Source: Hemerocallis citrina
Taxonomy: Eukaryota > Streptophyta > Magnoliopsida > Asparagales > Asphodelaceae
DNA length: 64,000 nucleotides
Direction of reading: 5' to 3'
Assembly: GCA_017893485.1 (NCBI GenBank)
Contig: CM030358.1
Location: forward strand, 253,869,228-253,933,227
Positions within the stretch are counted from its first letter, which is position 1, and each line of letters opens with the position of its first letter. Shown here in pieces: positions 22,986 through 35,100 of the stretch. Position numbers and translations under genes: made by a program. The notes beneath the pieces were generated by a model. It worked only from the letters and a program-made list of their open reading frames with translations. It ran no database searches and was not told the DNA's origin.

Positions 22986-23931
22986 GCCCTAGTGTGATTG
23001 AGCGGGGATATCCCACCATTCCTGTGGAGTATTGAAGGCTCTCCGAGAACGGTGTGATGGTCCAATTTCCTAGGGGCATTTAATGGCGCCGCCTAATAAA
23101 TGTAGATGGTGCATGGTTTTCCGTTGATTGACCTTCCCCGCGCCCCAACGGTTAGTCCCTGGGGGAGTTTATAAATACCTCTCCCCTCCATCGTAGATAT
23201 GATCAAAACAGGGGTGGCCCATTGGCCCTCGGAGGTGTCTGCTTCGGCGGACGCCTGTCTTTTGTTGATATTTTCGATCCTAGCAGTGTCGGAGAGGGGG
23301 TTACTCTGTCGCCCGGATCTTCTCTTGGATCTGATGGACCTTGATACGGCAGCCAGATCTATGGGAGATCAGGGCGAAAGGGGTAACGGCCGAGATCCGT
23401 GCTGTTGGAAGAGGAGTTTCGGATTGGTGGTGGTTTTGCCGTCTGGATCCCTTTTCGGGTCAGACTACCCTGTCATGGATGTTTGGCCCGGGGGAGATCC
23501 AGACGAAAAGATGCACCGACCGTATTCCGGTCTTGGGGCTGAGGGGTCTCGGATGGGGGGACCACCACCCATCGGGGGTCGGTCAGTCCGTCTTGATAGG
23601 GCTGCAGGCGATGGCAGTTTCTGTCCCACCCTCGAACTGTTCGGGGTTTCGGCTGCCGAAGCTGTAAGCCCCGGGCTGCTCGAGGGTGAGAGGGGAACTG
23701 GTCGAGCGCTGGAGCCCGGGGCGTCTGTCATATGACGGCGCCTTAAACCTTAAGTAAAAATGTTTTCTCCGTCGCGTATTCCACCCGAACCGATCTCAGA
23801 GTTGGGCTGTCAGTCTGGCGTCTGATGACGTCCTCCGCACAGGTTTCGAGGGCGCGGCGCGATTTTCCAGGTGGCAGTTGTGCGTCAATCAATGAACAGT
23901 AATCGCGGAAGTCGAGGAGCCGTTCTTCCCT
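22986..23931. other. Spacer upstream of the antisense gene (element C)
   Basis: GC-rich non-repetitive sequence with only overlapping ORFs that show no recognisable motif. It probably includes upstream control DNA of the antisense gene. Confidence 0.4.
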
Positions 23932-23938
23932 TATATAA
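23932..23938 (+). promoter_or_regulatory. TATA box of the element C antisense gene
   Basis: TATATAA about 170 bp upstream of the ATG at 24104, followed by a pyrimidine-rich leader. B and F antisense genes have TATA-like boxes at comparable positions (42704-42699 and 46725-46730). Confidence 0.55.
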
Positions 23939-24103
23939 GCATTCCCCTCTTTTTCCCTTTCGCCCACTTCAATCTTGCTGCTTTCTTCTTCAAAAAATCT
24001 CCCAACCCTTCAGCGATTGTTCTTGCAGTTTGCCGTACTCGGCTCGCCTTCCCGAAGCGGTCCCAGGTTAGTTTGGTAAGTTTGTTTAATCTTTTAGGCA
24101 CAG

Positions 24104-26996
24104 ATGGATAGGGCTCAGTCCGGTTCGTCGGCGTCGTCGTCCAGGGGGGAAGTAAGGCCTGACTCTCCGTCGACGTCGTGGGAAGAGCCCGTGTTCGAGG
24201 AGGGGTCGGTGCCCGTTGTGGGCCCTACTGGTTCGGTTCCTTTGGAGGACTCAGTAGGTGAGGGGGAAGCGGTACACAAGACGAGGTCGTCGCGTTCCCG
24301 ACGTCCCTTTGTGGTGGAGAGCAGCGGGTCGGAGGGAGCCGGCGAGGGTTCGGACGGCATTCGCGTGCTGGAGCTGTCTTCCGATGAGGAGAGGGGCGAG
24401 GGTAATATAGCGAGGAGATCCACCGCTCAGGGTCGAGGACCGTCGGAGCGAGTCAAGAAGGAGAAGAGGGCCCCAGGAAAACCGGGGTCGAGGACCGGCG
24501 GTTCGAGCAAGGCGCCTGTTTTCCGTAATCTGATGACGGGTTCGCCCGTTCAGCCGAAGCATTTCCGTCAGTATCCCGACGACCTTTCTGACCAGGAGCT
24601 CTTCGGAGTGCAACCCTCTTCGCCGAGCCGGAGGAGGGTGATGATGGACGCAATCTCGACCGTTTTGGAGGACGGGGATTTGGAGGTTCTGCAGCTGGCG
24701 TATCATATAGGGCCTGGTTACGAACTGCTGATGCCGAGCCCTACTCTGCGTCCCACCGATCCCTTATCAGCTTGGTATTGTGTCTTCCCAGTGGACGCTT
24801 TTATCTCTGGCCTGAGGTTGCCAATCCACCAGTTCATTAGGGACGTGTTGAACTGGGCCTCCTTGGCGCCCATGCAGTACGGGCCGAACTCTTGGAAGCA
24901 GATTATTTGCTTTATGCTGATGTGTGAGGAACAGCAAGTACCCCTGCGGCTGAATGTGTTCCGTGCGATGTTGATGGTCAATCCGTCGGCCGAGGGTGTA
25001 TACTATATCTCTCCCCGGAGTGGGGGGAAGGTCGTTCGCCACCACCCGGATTCCATCAAGGGATGGAAGGAGAAGTATTTGGTGATCCGGAGTGAAGAGC
25101 CATGGGACATTCCCACTCGATGGAACCACTCCAAGCCGAACCACCCACCGCCGAGGCAGGGGGATCTGTTGGCAGATGAATGGGGGTTTGTCGAGCGCCT
25201 CCGCCAGTCACCTAGTATTGATTGGACGGAGGTGACGGAGACCACTCTGGCGAGCGCTGGACTGAGCCCAGCTGTTATGTGTATGTAGTTGTTCCTTTCC
25301 TCTGGGTCCTTTCTTGCTTTCTTGCTCATTGCTCTTAATGGTTTTTCCCGCAGGTATGGACGAGGCGTCGATCAAGGTAAGGAGGCTCGCCATGAGGAAG
25401 GAGAAGGCTGAGAAGGAGGCGGCGAAGAGGCCGAGGGAGTCGTCCCTAATCATTTCGGAAGTCCAACTCGAGCCGAGGACCAAGAGGGGTCGCTCCGAGA
25501 CGAGCAAGGGCGTGGCTTCTTCGAAGGGTCAGGGCCTAGCGGGGGCCCCTGTTCTCGACAAGGGGAAAGGTCCCTGGGTCGAGGCCGAGGAAGAGGATCC
25601 GGTGGTGGAGCTGTTGCGGCAGCGGTGGGCTCCTGACTGGTCGGTTCTGATGGGGGACCGCCTGACAGAGGAGGCCCAAGCCGTTGAAGTGGTGGAAAAG
25701 CTGGCGACCCCTCGCGATCGCAAGGCGATGGAGGGTGAGCCCGTAGAGGTGGCGTTCGCCCGCCTGGCGCAGGCCACTGTGCAGGTAAGTCTGCCGACTC
25801 TGTCCCTCCTTGTTGATTTTTGTGCCGAGGCCTGATCTTTGTCTGCCGTTGGTTGTAGGCTTGCATACAGGGGGCCAACATTAAGAACCTGTACGAGGCG
25901 TCCCTGGCTCAAGAGCGAGCTCGAGCGGAAAAGAGCGAGCTGGAGATGAAGGAGATGCGAATCGAACTCGAGGGTTCGCATAAGAGAGAGCAGCAGCTGG
26001 AGCTCCAGCTCAAGGCCAAGGATGTGGAGTGGGAGAAGAAGATGGCCTCCCTGAAGACGAAGTTCACCAAGGAGGCGAAGGAGGTGCTGCATACGGGCCA
26101 GCAGATGGTGATCGCGGCCCAGGACAAAAGCTATGAGAGGGCCCTCAGCCACGTGAGGCACTTCTTCCCGGCCCTCGATTTGTCCAAGTTTGAGTACGAT
26201 ATGGAGATCGAGGGGACGTCGAAGACTCCTGGCAAAGAAGGGCCCGCCGTCGACCCATCGGCCGACGCTCCCGTGGATCCGTCCGTCGGCGCGGAGGTGG
26301 GTCAATGAGTTGTGTAATTTTTGCTTTTCTTTTTCTCTCCCTCGATTGTGTTTGCCTCCCGCGGACTGGCCACCGCATTTTTTTTGTAAGAAACACCTGG
26401 ATTTATAGTGGCAAGAAAAGTTTTTTGGCCGGCCGGTTATTTTGAGCTCGGACATTTCTGAATCTTCTTGAGAATGTGTGTTGAGTTGGTTGGTTATCTT
26501 GTAGGTCGCGGCTCTCCTCTCTGAGGGGGACTCCCGTAGTTTCTATGTGGCGCGACTCCGGAGTAAGGTTAAGGTCCTGGAGGCCGCACTGGCTCGTCAT
26601 CGAAGGGGGGCTCGGGACACTGATGAGGCTTGTAACTTTTATCGAAACAAGTCCGCCGTCTTAAGTGCGGAGGCGCGCCGGTTGAGAAGAGCGATGTGGG
26701 ATCGGGAGCTCGGCGGTGCGGACCTTAGACAGGCCGGGCTTAGTACCTTGGTGCCGAGGTCCTCTCCTGGGGGGTTACCTCGCGACGTCTTTGTAGAGAA
26801 GGAGATGGAGATGCCTCGTTACAAGGCGATGTTGGGTGCCTCGTTCTCTTCCTCCGTGGGTCGACAGGCGGAGGGGGTTCCCTCTGCGCTGCTGCTGTTG
26901 CAGTGGGCGCGACCGGATGACGCCCAGAGTTCTGTGGCTGGAGTGTCGATTGTGGCTGAGGCTAAGGAATACCACAACGAGGGGAGGGGCCCCTAG
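24104..26996 (+). CDS. Element C antisense gene, four exons, gypsy-associated ORF family
   Basis: Exons 24104-25280, 25354-25784, 25859-26296 and 26505-26996 give about 845 aa. The introns begin GTATGT, GTAAGT, GTGGGT and GTGGGT-type contexts as read (the third is the 26297 donor) and end CGCAG, TTGTAG and TTGTAG, with phases 1, 0, 0. Exon 1 holds an acidic Ser-rich start and a domain with GLRLPIHQFIRDVLNW, LAPMQYGPNSW and IKGWKEKYLVIR, as in Pfam Transposase_28 (putative gypsy-type transposon). Exon 2 is basic, then acidic; exon 3 is coiled-coil-like with many Glu, Lys and Gln; exon 4 has another helical stretch. The element B gene has the same layout. Extra ORFs between pol and the 3' LTR are known in the Tat clade; their function is unknown. 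No transposase activity is implied. Confidence 0.75.
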
Positions 26997-27402
26997 TTGC
27001 TTGGTCGAAGTACTCTTTGTCCCTCGTTGGGCCCGAGGGGCCCTGATCTTCCTGATTTGAGATGATTGGAGCGGTCTTGTAACGGTCTTTGTTTTTCTTT
27101 CATTTTATTTTTTCTCTTTGGAACGAAAATAAAGGGGTATGAAAGAAGAATCCTTTTCCTTCCTCGCTCCGGCCCGTAGTGTAGTACGCAATGTCGGAGG
27201 CAAGGTCTGGCTCCATCGTTCTGCGAGGGATCGAAGTGGGGCTTTAGGAAGGACTTTCGGTCCGGACTCGTTGAGATTATCGAGACATTTGGGTTCGGAC
27301 AAAAAGGGATATTTTTAGTATAAGGTAGGGAGGGCCGCTAAGGCAGCCCTTTACAAACGAGGGTTTACACAAAAACAGATTTACATTTAGCCGGGCCATA
27401 AT
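26997..27402. other. Junction where pol should be (element C)
   Basis: In related element B, the RT, RNase H and integrase frames follow protease. Here only about 400 bp without coding separate the gag-protease stop from the last antisense exon. A poly-A signal-like AATAAAG on the plus strand at about 27129 could end the antisense transcript. Confidence 0.5.
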
Positions 27403-29583
27403 CTATGCTCGTTCGGCGTCGAGGGGGAACCCACCTCCCCCGACGGTGGTCATGTAGCATGATCGCGCTGCTTCTTGGCTGCCTCGGACGATGCCGACTC
27501 CTTGAGGGGTGGGGAACTTGAGCTTCAGATGGTAAGCCGAAGGCACTGCTTGTAGGGAGCATAGTCCAGGCCGGCCAAGTATGGCATTGTAAGCCGCCTT
27601 GACGTTGACCACCATGAAGTCCATGGATTCGGTCCTCTTGACAGGAGTCGACCCGGCGGTAACGTCGAGGGTAACAATCCCTTCTATTACGACAGAGACG
27701 CCTGAGAACCCGTGCAGGGTGTACCCAGCTGGCTTGAGTTTACCTCGGGGTAACCTGAGATTTTCGAAGGCTTCGAGGAAAAGAATATTCACCGAGCTAC
27801 CGTTGTCGACGAGGATCCTGCGGACTTCACAATTAGCCATGTGAAGGTTAATGACGAGGGCATCGCAGTGGGGCAAGCGAACACCTTCAAGGTCTTCCCC
27901 TGAGAAGGAGACCGGCCTTGATTGCAGTTTGGGCGAGGGGTTGTCTCTGACAGCGTTCACCTCTCGGATGAAGGCTTTTCTGGAAGTTTTTGATTCACCT
28001 CCCATCGGCCCTCCGTGGACGCAGTGCAAGATGAAAGGGATATCTGCGGTTCCCTCGGAATCGGGGTCCCGACCCTGGGCCTGGTTTGGAGGGGGGTTCG
28101 GAGGTGATTGCCTCCGGTTCCTAGCGTCTCGCCGATCCCGTGGGCCTTCTCGGGTAAATTCTCGGAGGTATCCTCTGGAAATGAGTTCTTCAATTTCGTC
28201 TTTCAGGGCTCGGCATTGGTCGGTCTCGTGCCCGTGATCTCTGTGGAAGCGGCAGTAAAAGCGCTGGTCTCGATTCTTATTGTTATTAGATCGGGGGGGT
28301 AGTCGGACAATGCCCTTGTCTTCGATTTCCAAGAGGATGGCAGATATGTTATGCGTCAGGGGAGTGTACCTCTCGAAGTGGGGGACTGGCGGGACCTTCT
28401 TCGTGGCCCCCGGGTCCCTTGGAGCTTTCTTTGGTGGTTCGACTTCCTCGGTCTTCCGCTTTCCTTTCCCGGTGGGATCCCTGGCATCTTCGGGATTAAG
28501 GGCCTCTTCTGCCCTAATGTATTTCTCGACCCTATTAAGGAGGTCGGGAAAGTCGACGGGGGGTCTCTTGGCCAGAGAAGCCTTCAGCTGTCCGGGGCGG
28601 ACGTTGTGTCGGAATGCCGCTGAAGCGACGCCTGGGTCGAGGGAGGAGACCGACCTTGCCTCAGCGGTAAATCTCCGGACGAACACCCTGAGTGATTCCC
28701 CCTCTGTCTGCTTGAGCCCAAGTAATGAGGCGCTGGTCCTTTCGGCCTTCCGGCTAGTGACAAAATGGGCAAGAAAATTGCCCTCGAGTTGGTCGAAGGA
28801 GTAAATGGAGCCGGGGGCGAGTTTCGAGAACCACTCGCGAGCAGGACCCCGAAGGGTGGCCGGGAAGGCTCGGCAGAGCAGGGGATCCGAGGCGCTGTGA
28901 ATCATCATGAGGGTTTTGAAACCCTCCATGTGATCAGCAGGATCCCCCTCGCCATCGTAGGTCTCGAATTGAGGGGGTCGGAAATTCTGGGGTATTTCCG
29001 CTTGGAGGATGGGGGCGGAGAAGGGAGGACGGACAGGTCTGTACCCCTGAGGCACTCTTTGGCCGCCGTCCCCTATGTGATCGAGGCGGTCCTCCATTTC
29101 TTGTAGGCGCCTTAGGAGTATGTCATCGTCTTCCGGTTGGATCGTTGAAGGGCGGGACGTGCTGGCTTCGACGTCCGACCCTGTTTGGGAATGGGGGGTT
29201 TCTTCCCTGGGGGTCCGTCGAAGGGCTCCCAGAATTTCTCTTCGGAAGTCTTGGAACTCCTTGTGAGTGACGGGGGCTCCTTCGACCCGGTTTGGCCGGT
29301 CCGAGGGTTGTCTTCCGACTCGGCTGAGCGCGGGTCTTCGTACCTCGGGCGGCGGCCTAGGATGGTTCGGGACCGGGTTGGAAGCGGCCCTTCCCCTGCT
29401 GCGGATAATCTTGCGGTTGAGGATTATTCCCCGGAGGTCGGGCTGGGCTGGCCGGCCGACGCTTCTTTGGGACTCCCGAGAGGGAGCCTTGTGTTTCGAC
29501 GTGCGCGGCCTGGCTTTATCAGTGGGCGGGGGCGAGTCCCGTTGGTTGACGGAGGAAGCAGCCCCCTTGCCTTTGGAGGCCAT
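27403..29583 (-). CDS. Element C Gag-protease polyprotein, no RT
   Basis: An intact 726-aa frame. The N-terminal 170 residues are basic and Pro/Arg-rich. The gag domain starts near residue 195 (FRPPQFETYDGEGDPADH) and includes ATLRGPAREWFSKLAPGS. A Cys-His segment FYCRFHRDHGHETDQC follows. An aspartic protease is seen at about 590 (ILVDNGSSVNILFL). It ends after RGSQEAARSCYMTT, the point where element B continues into RT. So it can supply capsid and protease but must borrow RT and integrase. The start is the first Met after the primer-binding site. No frameshift or stop, consistent with recent activity. Confidence 0.92.
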   Translation of the reverse strand: MASKGKGAASSVNQRDSPPPTDKARPRTSKHKAPSRESQRSVGRPAQPDLRGIILNRKIIRSRGRAASNPVPNHPRPPPEVRRPALSRVGRQPSDRPNRVEGAPVTHKEFQDFRREILGALRRTPREETPHSQTGSDVEASTSRPSTIQPEDDDILLRRLQEMEDRLDHIGDGGQRVPQGYRPVRPPFSAPILQAEIPQNFRPPQFETYDGEGDPADHMEGFKTLMMIHSASDPLLCRAFPATLRGPAREWFSKLAPGSIYSFDQLEGNFLAHFVTSRKAERTSASLLGLKQTEGESLRVFVRRFTAEARSVSSLDPGVASAAFRHNVRPGQLKASLAKRPPVDFPDLLNRVEKYIRAEEALNPEDARDPTGKGKRKTEEVEPPKKAPRDPGATKKVPPVPHFERYTPLTHNISAILLEIEDKGIVRLPPRSNNNKNRDQRFYCRFHRDHGHETDQCRALKDEIEELISRGYLREFTREGPRDRRDARNRRQSPPNPPPNQAQGRDPDSEGTADIPFILHCVHGGPMGGESKTSRKAFIREVNAVRDNPSPKLQSRPVSFSGEDLEGVRLPHCDALVINLHMANCEVRRILVDNGSSVNILFLEAFENLRLPRGKLKPAGYTLHGFSGVSVVIEGIVTLDVTAGSTPVKRTESMDFMVVNVKAAYNAILGRPGLCSLQAVPSAYHLKLKFPTPQGVGIVRGSQEAARSCYMTTVGGGGFPLDAERA

Positions 29584-29643
29584 GAGGATTCGGCTGTCGA
29601 TGGCCTTTGAGGGTCTGGGTCGGATCGGCTTCTGGAGCAGCTG

Positions 29644-29661
29644 TTCCCACAGACGGCGCCA
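29644..29661 (-). promoter_or_regulatory. Primer-binding site (element C)
   Basis: TGGCGCCGTCTGTGGGAA on the minus strand, three bases inside the 5' LTR. The 18-mer is identical to that of element B and typical of Tat elements; the primer should be a tRNA ending in GGCGCCA. Confidence 0.9.
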
Positions 29662-29664
29662 ACC

Positions 29665-30457
29665 TGATGCTGTTTATTTCTGAGAAACGTGTGGAAGCAC
29701 CAGGTGTGAGTTCGGACTCAATTTGTATTGAAGGAGATTGCCGCTCGTCTGCCGACCTTCAGTTGACCTTCTGGGACCTACGATGAGCTCGGAAAGATGT
29801 TGAAGGTTGGGCTCGGATCGGAAGGGTCGGATCCGAGGTCTTGTGTACCTGCAGACGGTCCTGAAACACCGGGGTTTGTCCCGGTGGCGGACCCTCCGAC
29901 GCTCTAGTCAGTCTCTGTGAGAGAGTAGCAATAACTAGGTATATTTAAGTGGCAAAAGATTGATTACCTCAAAAGGTGGGTGTGGGTCTAGTATTTATAG
30001 AGAATCCCAATCGGGTTTGGTTCCACTTGGGGGCCGGGTTTGGATCCGAAAGCCCATGGGCCTTACGTGGCAGAAGGCCCAGGGGGTTTAGGGCGGACGT
30101 GGCGATACCAGGAGTGGTATAGGGCTGACGTGGCGAAACCCTTGGCGGTATTTAGGAGCTGACGTGGCCCATCGTGAGCCCCCTGTGCCTCTGGGGGGAA
30201 TCGGAGGGCCTAGGCTGCGCCAGGTCATCCTTCTGCCCCGCCAGAGAGGGGGGACGGCCTGTGGGACTGCCCCGGATCGGACTTCGAGGGCTACTGAGGC
30301 TCGTCGGTACGAGGAGGCCAGTACTGTGAGGGCAAATCGGAGGTTCGGCGCCGACCCTGAAGTGGTTCGGGGCCGAGCTAGATAGCTATTTTTACCTTTC
30401 TGAGCGGGAATTGTATTGGGCCCTGGTTGGGCCTCAGGCCATTTTTACACTGTCACA
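29665..30457 (-). repeat. Element C 5' LTR with promoter
   Basis: 793 bp; TATAAATA on the minus strand at 29999-29992. Near-identical to the 3' LTR. Confidence 0.95.
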
Positions 30458-30462
30458 CTCGT

Positions 30463-30753
30463 ATGAAGTGATTTCCTAATATAAAGTACATATAGGATCA
30501 GTTATGAATGACCATTACAGTTCACATTGATTTGCATGCCATAATTATTATATTTATGGAAAATCAAGTTATTTGGATGCTTCTTGATCATGTTTTAAAT
30601 TGTTGTAAAATTGATGGTTTTTCAATTATATTGCAATTGGCACCACCAGATGCATGCGAAAAGAAACATGATGAATGATATCGATCATTTATAATAGGTC
30701 TCATTTTGGTGTGGGAGCAGTCATATACGAGTTCTTTAATTGAGGGAGAAAGC
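30463..30753. other. AT-rich spacer
   Basis: No gene or repeat is recognised between element C and the element F LTR remnant. Confidence 0.4.
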
Positions 30754-31203
30754 TGTGATCTGCACCGTCGATCAGGATCTGGATCTAACTTGCCGAAAAC
30801 TGTTGGAAACGTTTAAAAAGTCTTCCACTAGGAGTTATTCCGGCATAAGACCCTCTGATGCTCAAGTCAGTCACTAGAATAATGATTATAGTTTTTTAGT
30901 GGAGAAAATATTGATTACCTTTGACTGATGAAGGTGAAGGGTATTTATAGGTACCAAATTGGTTATGGAAGATAGACCAGAAAGGTTTCCTTCCCAGATT
31001 CGGTTGGAGCTATTATGGTAAATGGATAAGATTAGCAAATAATTCTTGATTTGGATGGGGGGGGGGGGGATTTGACAAACAGCTATGATTGGCTAGAAAT
31101 CTTCTTCTTATTGGGCAACAAGCAAACCCTAATTAGATATATGGTTGGGTTAATGGGCCGGGAGATGGCCCACCTCCTTCTAGCAGGCATGTTCTCACTG
31201 TGA
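30754..31203 (-). repeat. Diverged Tat LTR, probably the 3' LTR of element F
   Basis: About 450 bp. The stretch from GACCCTCTGATGCTCAAGTC through GATTACCT to GTATTTATAG follows the order of the element C LTR core (GACCCTCCGATGCTCTAGTC ... GTATTTATAG). It begins near TGTGATCTGC and ends near CTCACTGTGA. Position and orientation fit the 3' LTR of element F, displaced from its interior by element B. Boundaries are approximate, and a solo LTR is possible. Confidence 0.55.
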
Positions 31204-31448
31204 AATTCCAGTATTACCTTGTTCACTTTATGATGCGTGCTGGGATCATGAAACTTCAAATTTTACTTGTATCATAAGCCTGCAACTCCCAGAGGTTGAA
31301 AGTCACAGCTTTTGGAGAGTATTTCATTCTGCTTTGGACAATAGGTGGTCATGCAGGGCCTTTAGGGAAGCGTGTAGCATTGCTTGGCGTTTCTTAGGGC
31401 AGTAACCATTTTTTAGAGACATCCAATTAAATTTCTGAAATTTGTAAT
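31204..31448. other. Element F flank, no gene
   Basis: No coding or repeat end recognised. It ends in GTAAT, the target duplication of element B (repeated at 45790-45794). Confidence 0.4.
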
Positions 31449-32111
31449 TGATATGGTCAAAACAAGGGGTTCAATCGAGACCGTCCAAATGGGGCACGAA
31501 TCCTACAGCTCAGGGACGAGACGGTAATTTCACATGCAAACGGGTCCGAAGCGGGTACTGGGTCTCCTTCTCACAGATCCAATAACCCGCAAACGGATCC
31601 ACCACAGCTGGGCACGGGTTTCAACCCGCTGCCAACTCGATCCAGCAAGACACAATCAAGGTCCCTGATTAGATCTAAATCAACGGCCATGATTCACGTC
31701 AATCTTTACACTGGGATTTAGGGATTAAAATTCCTTATCTGATTACCAGAATATACCTTATCAGATTACTTTCCCAATCTGTTTACAAGGAGATTATTCC
31801 ATATCAGATTACGCGGATTACATTCCTAAATTGTTCTCTAAGACGCCTATAAATACCCCCCACCCATCTCCATTAACAGGTAATCAATCTTTTTCTAGTT
31901 AAACGCTCTTTCACAATCACTTCTGGTTACTGACTTGAGCGTCGGAGGGTGCGTCGCCGGGAACAACCCCGGTGTCTCGCACTTTTTGCAGGTGCACGGC
32001 GGGAGCGACGATCAGAGTTCAACGGAACAGGTATACAGGTTCTCCTATTCAGTTTCCCCAAAGAACTCACAAATTCATCTGTTTGCCCCCACACCGAATT
32101 TAGCGGCAACA
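31449..32111 (+). repeat. Element B 5' LTR with promoter
   Basis: 663 bp, TGATATGGTC...GCGGCAACA. TATAAATA at 31848-31855 should drive the genomic RNA. Matches the 3' LTR throughout by eye. Confidence 0.96.
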
Positions 32112-32114
32112 GAT

Positions 32115-32132
32115 TGGCGCCGTCTGTGGGAA
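32115..32132 (+). promoter_or_regulatory. Primer-binding site (element B)
   Basis: TGGCGCCGTCTGTGGGAA, three bases after the LTR, identical to that of element C. Confidence 0.92.
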
Positions 32133-32162
32133 ACTAACGAGTAGAGACCTCTCCTCTTCCCG

Positions 32163-35100
32163 GTGAACAGGTTTTCTCCAGCCATGCCGCCTCGCAAAGT
32201 CAGATCTAGGGGCTCCAATCGAGCGCCCATCCTTGACCAGCAGGAAGTCCTTCCTGATCCCACTCAGCAACAAGGGCAGCTCCCTCCTACTGTGGAAGAG
32301 CCGCTCCAGCGGAACCCTCCGCATCCTGATCCGAAGGGGCCTAACCCCCAGAAACAGCCTCTTCATCCAGAACACATACCCAACCACACTGCCTCCAGTG
32401 CCTCCATGGCCTCCCATCATCCCCGAGCCTCTGGTCGCCACGATGCCCATCCCAGACGCCCGGAAGATAAGGACCTTCGTCACCATCTGGACGAAAAGCG
32501 GGCTCGGGGAGAAGCCTCCCACCAAGAACGATCCCCCCGACACCGGGGACACAGGGGATCCCCCGCCCGAAGAGGGAGAAGAGACTCCCCCGATCACTAC
32601 CGAAGGAGGCACTCACCAGCAGGTCGGCAGCAGCATCGGAACAATGAGGCACCCATCACCCGTGCCGAGTTCCAGCAATTCCAAGCTATGGTACAACAGG
32701 CCCTCAATCTCCGTCAAAATCCCAATGAGCCAAGGGCCCCCTCCCCTCGTCCGGTTCGGAGCCCTCGCCAACGTTCCCCTTCTCCTCGGCCCGCTCCTAC
32801 CAATTCCAGACGCACCCCAAGTCCTCGTCGTTCCCGAAGCTACCATCGCCGCAGCCCTCGCTCCCCATCCTACGAGGACGAGTCCCGTGGCTCGGCAGAT
32901 CACCGCCGGAGGGATAACACCATGAACCGCCGCCTAAACGAGGTGGAAAAACTCTTGGGACGGATAAACCGGGAAGAAGAACTCAGGGGGAGGACCCTCC
33001 GTCCTACCCAACCCCCGTTCTCCCGGACCATAGTGGATACTCCTGTTCCCTTCGGTTTCAAACCTCCCCAGTTCGAGAACTACACGGGAGAGACCGATCC
33101 GGTTGACCACATCGAAGGCTTTAAGACTTTGATGCTCCTCCATCAAGCGTCCGACGCCCTCCTCTGCAAAACATTCCCTGCAACTCTGAAGGGCCCAGCT
33201 CGAGAATGGTACTCTCGCCTTGCCCCGGCGTCAATATTCTCCTTTGAACAGTTCGAGACCCTGTTCATCACCCACTTCGTCAGCAGCCGAAGGGCCGAGA
33301 AGACCAGCATTTCCCTGTTGCACCTCCGTCAGCAGAAGGGGGAGAGATTGAGGGACTACGTGAAGAGGTTCACAGCCGAGGCCAGGACTATCGCATCCCT
33401 CGACCAATCCGTTGCTACCGCAGCGTTCCAATCCAACATCCTAAATTCTAACCTCCGCTCCTCCCTCGCCAAAAAACCGCCACATGACTTTTCTGACCTC
33501 CTCCTCCGTACTGAAAAGTACATCCGAGCTGAAGAGGCCGAGGAACCGCCCAACTGGGAAGCAACCGCCTCCGGGTCTAAGAGGAAGGGAACGGAAGAAG
33601 AGGGACCCAAAAAGTTTCAGAAGGATAATGCTGGCCAGCGCCGGCCTCCCCCTAGATTTGAAAAATTCACTCCCCTCACCACAAACATCTCCGCCATTTT
33701 CATGGAAGTCGAAAAAGAAGGGGTCCTGCCTCCAGCTCCAAAGATGAACACCCCAGCCAAAAGGAGGGATAAAGACAAGTGGTGCCGTTATCACCGGGAC
33801 CATGGGCATGACACCAACGACTGCCGGGCTCTAAGAAACGAGATCGAAGCCCTCATCCAGAGGGGCCAGCTGGCGAAGTTTGTAAGAAAGGACGGGGCCG
33901 AACTTCCTCCCCAGCCTCGGGGGGCTAACAAACGTCCGGAACGGGAAGAGACGCCAGAATTCGAGGAGGAGCGAGTCCTCCACCTTATCCATGGGGGTCC
34001 AATGGGGGGCTCCTCGAACTCTTCTCGGAAAGCTTTTATTAGGGAAGTAAATTCTGTCCGGGCCACCCCTCCCCCCAAAGGACTCGGAGTGCCCGTCACC
34101 TTCTCTGACGACGATCTCGAGGGCGTCCGCACCCCTCATTGCGACGCACTCGTCATCAACCTTCACATGGCCAATTTCAAAGTCGAAAGAATCCTAGTGG
34201 ATAACGGCTCCTCCGTTAACATCCTATTCCTCGATGCTTTTAAGGGGCTGAAGCTCTCCCGAGACAGACTGAAGCCCGCCGGGTATACGCTCCATGGGTT
34301 CACGGGAGTGCCGGTGACGATCGAAGGGGTGATCACCCTCGACGTCACAGCAGGCAAAACTCCTACTACCCGCACGGAGTCAATGGATTTCATGGTTGTA
34401 GATGTCCCCGCGGCCTACAACGTCATTTTGGGTCGGCCCGGCCTAGCCGCCCTTGAAGCCGTCCCTTCTGCCTATCATCTCAAAATGAAATTCCCCACTC
34501 GGGCTGGAGTGGGAGAAGTTAGGGGCAATCAGGAACAGGCCCGCAAGTGTTACATGACCTCCACTCTCGGACCCGTCCTCTCCTTAGAAACACTCGAGAT
34601 TCCACAAGATGCTGCTCGGCCGACTCCCGAGCCAGTCGATGAGCTGGAGGAAATACTCTTCTCGGAGCAGGAGCCGACCCGTAAGTTCTATGTCAGCAAG
34701 GCACTCCCGTCCGCCCTACATTCAAATATTGTGAAATGCATCCGAGCCAACCGGGACCTCTTCGCATGGTCAGCAGCGGACATGCCCGGTATCTCCGAAG
34801 AACTCTTGGTCCATCGCCTCAGCGTTGATCCGGGGTCCAAACCGGTCCAGCAGAAGAGGCGCAAGTTCGCCCCCGAGCGCCAGCTCGCCATCAAAGAGGA
34901 GGTAGACAAACTGTTGAAAGCCCGATTCATACAGGAAGTGAATTATCCGGAGTGGTTGTCCAACGTAGTCATGGTGAAGAAATCCAACGGGACATGGAGA
35001 ATCTGTATTGATTTCACTGACCTCAACAAGGCCTGCCCTAAAGATCCCTTCCCTCTGCCGAGCATCGACACCCTGATTGACGCAACCTCGGGACATGAGC

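Larger units (their letters stand above)
21312..30457 (-). mobile_element. Element C: non-autonomous Tat-type gypsy element
   Basis: LTRs of 793 bp (21312-22104 and 29665-30457) are flanked by a perfect target duplication CTCGT (21307-21311 and 30458-30462). They differ at about four positions (about 99.5% identity). The element is on the minus strand: primer-binding site at 29661-29644, gag-protease at 29583-27403, and polypurine tract next to 22104. RT, RNase H and integrase are absent. A four-exon gene on the plus strand (24104-26996) lies antisense to gag. A tandem array fills 22174-22985. It shares primer-binding site and polypurine tract with element B. Confidence 0.95.

Noticed and set aside
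22204..22997. Several overlapping ORFs of 120-160 codons on both strands
   Set aside because: They read through the tandem array in different frames; the unit length permits open frames by chance.
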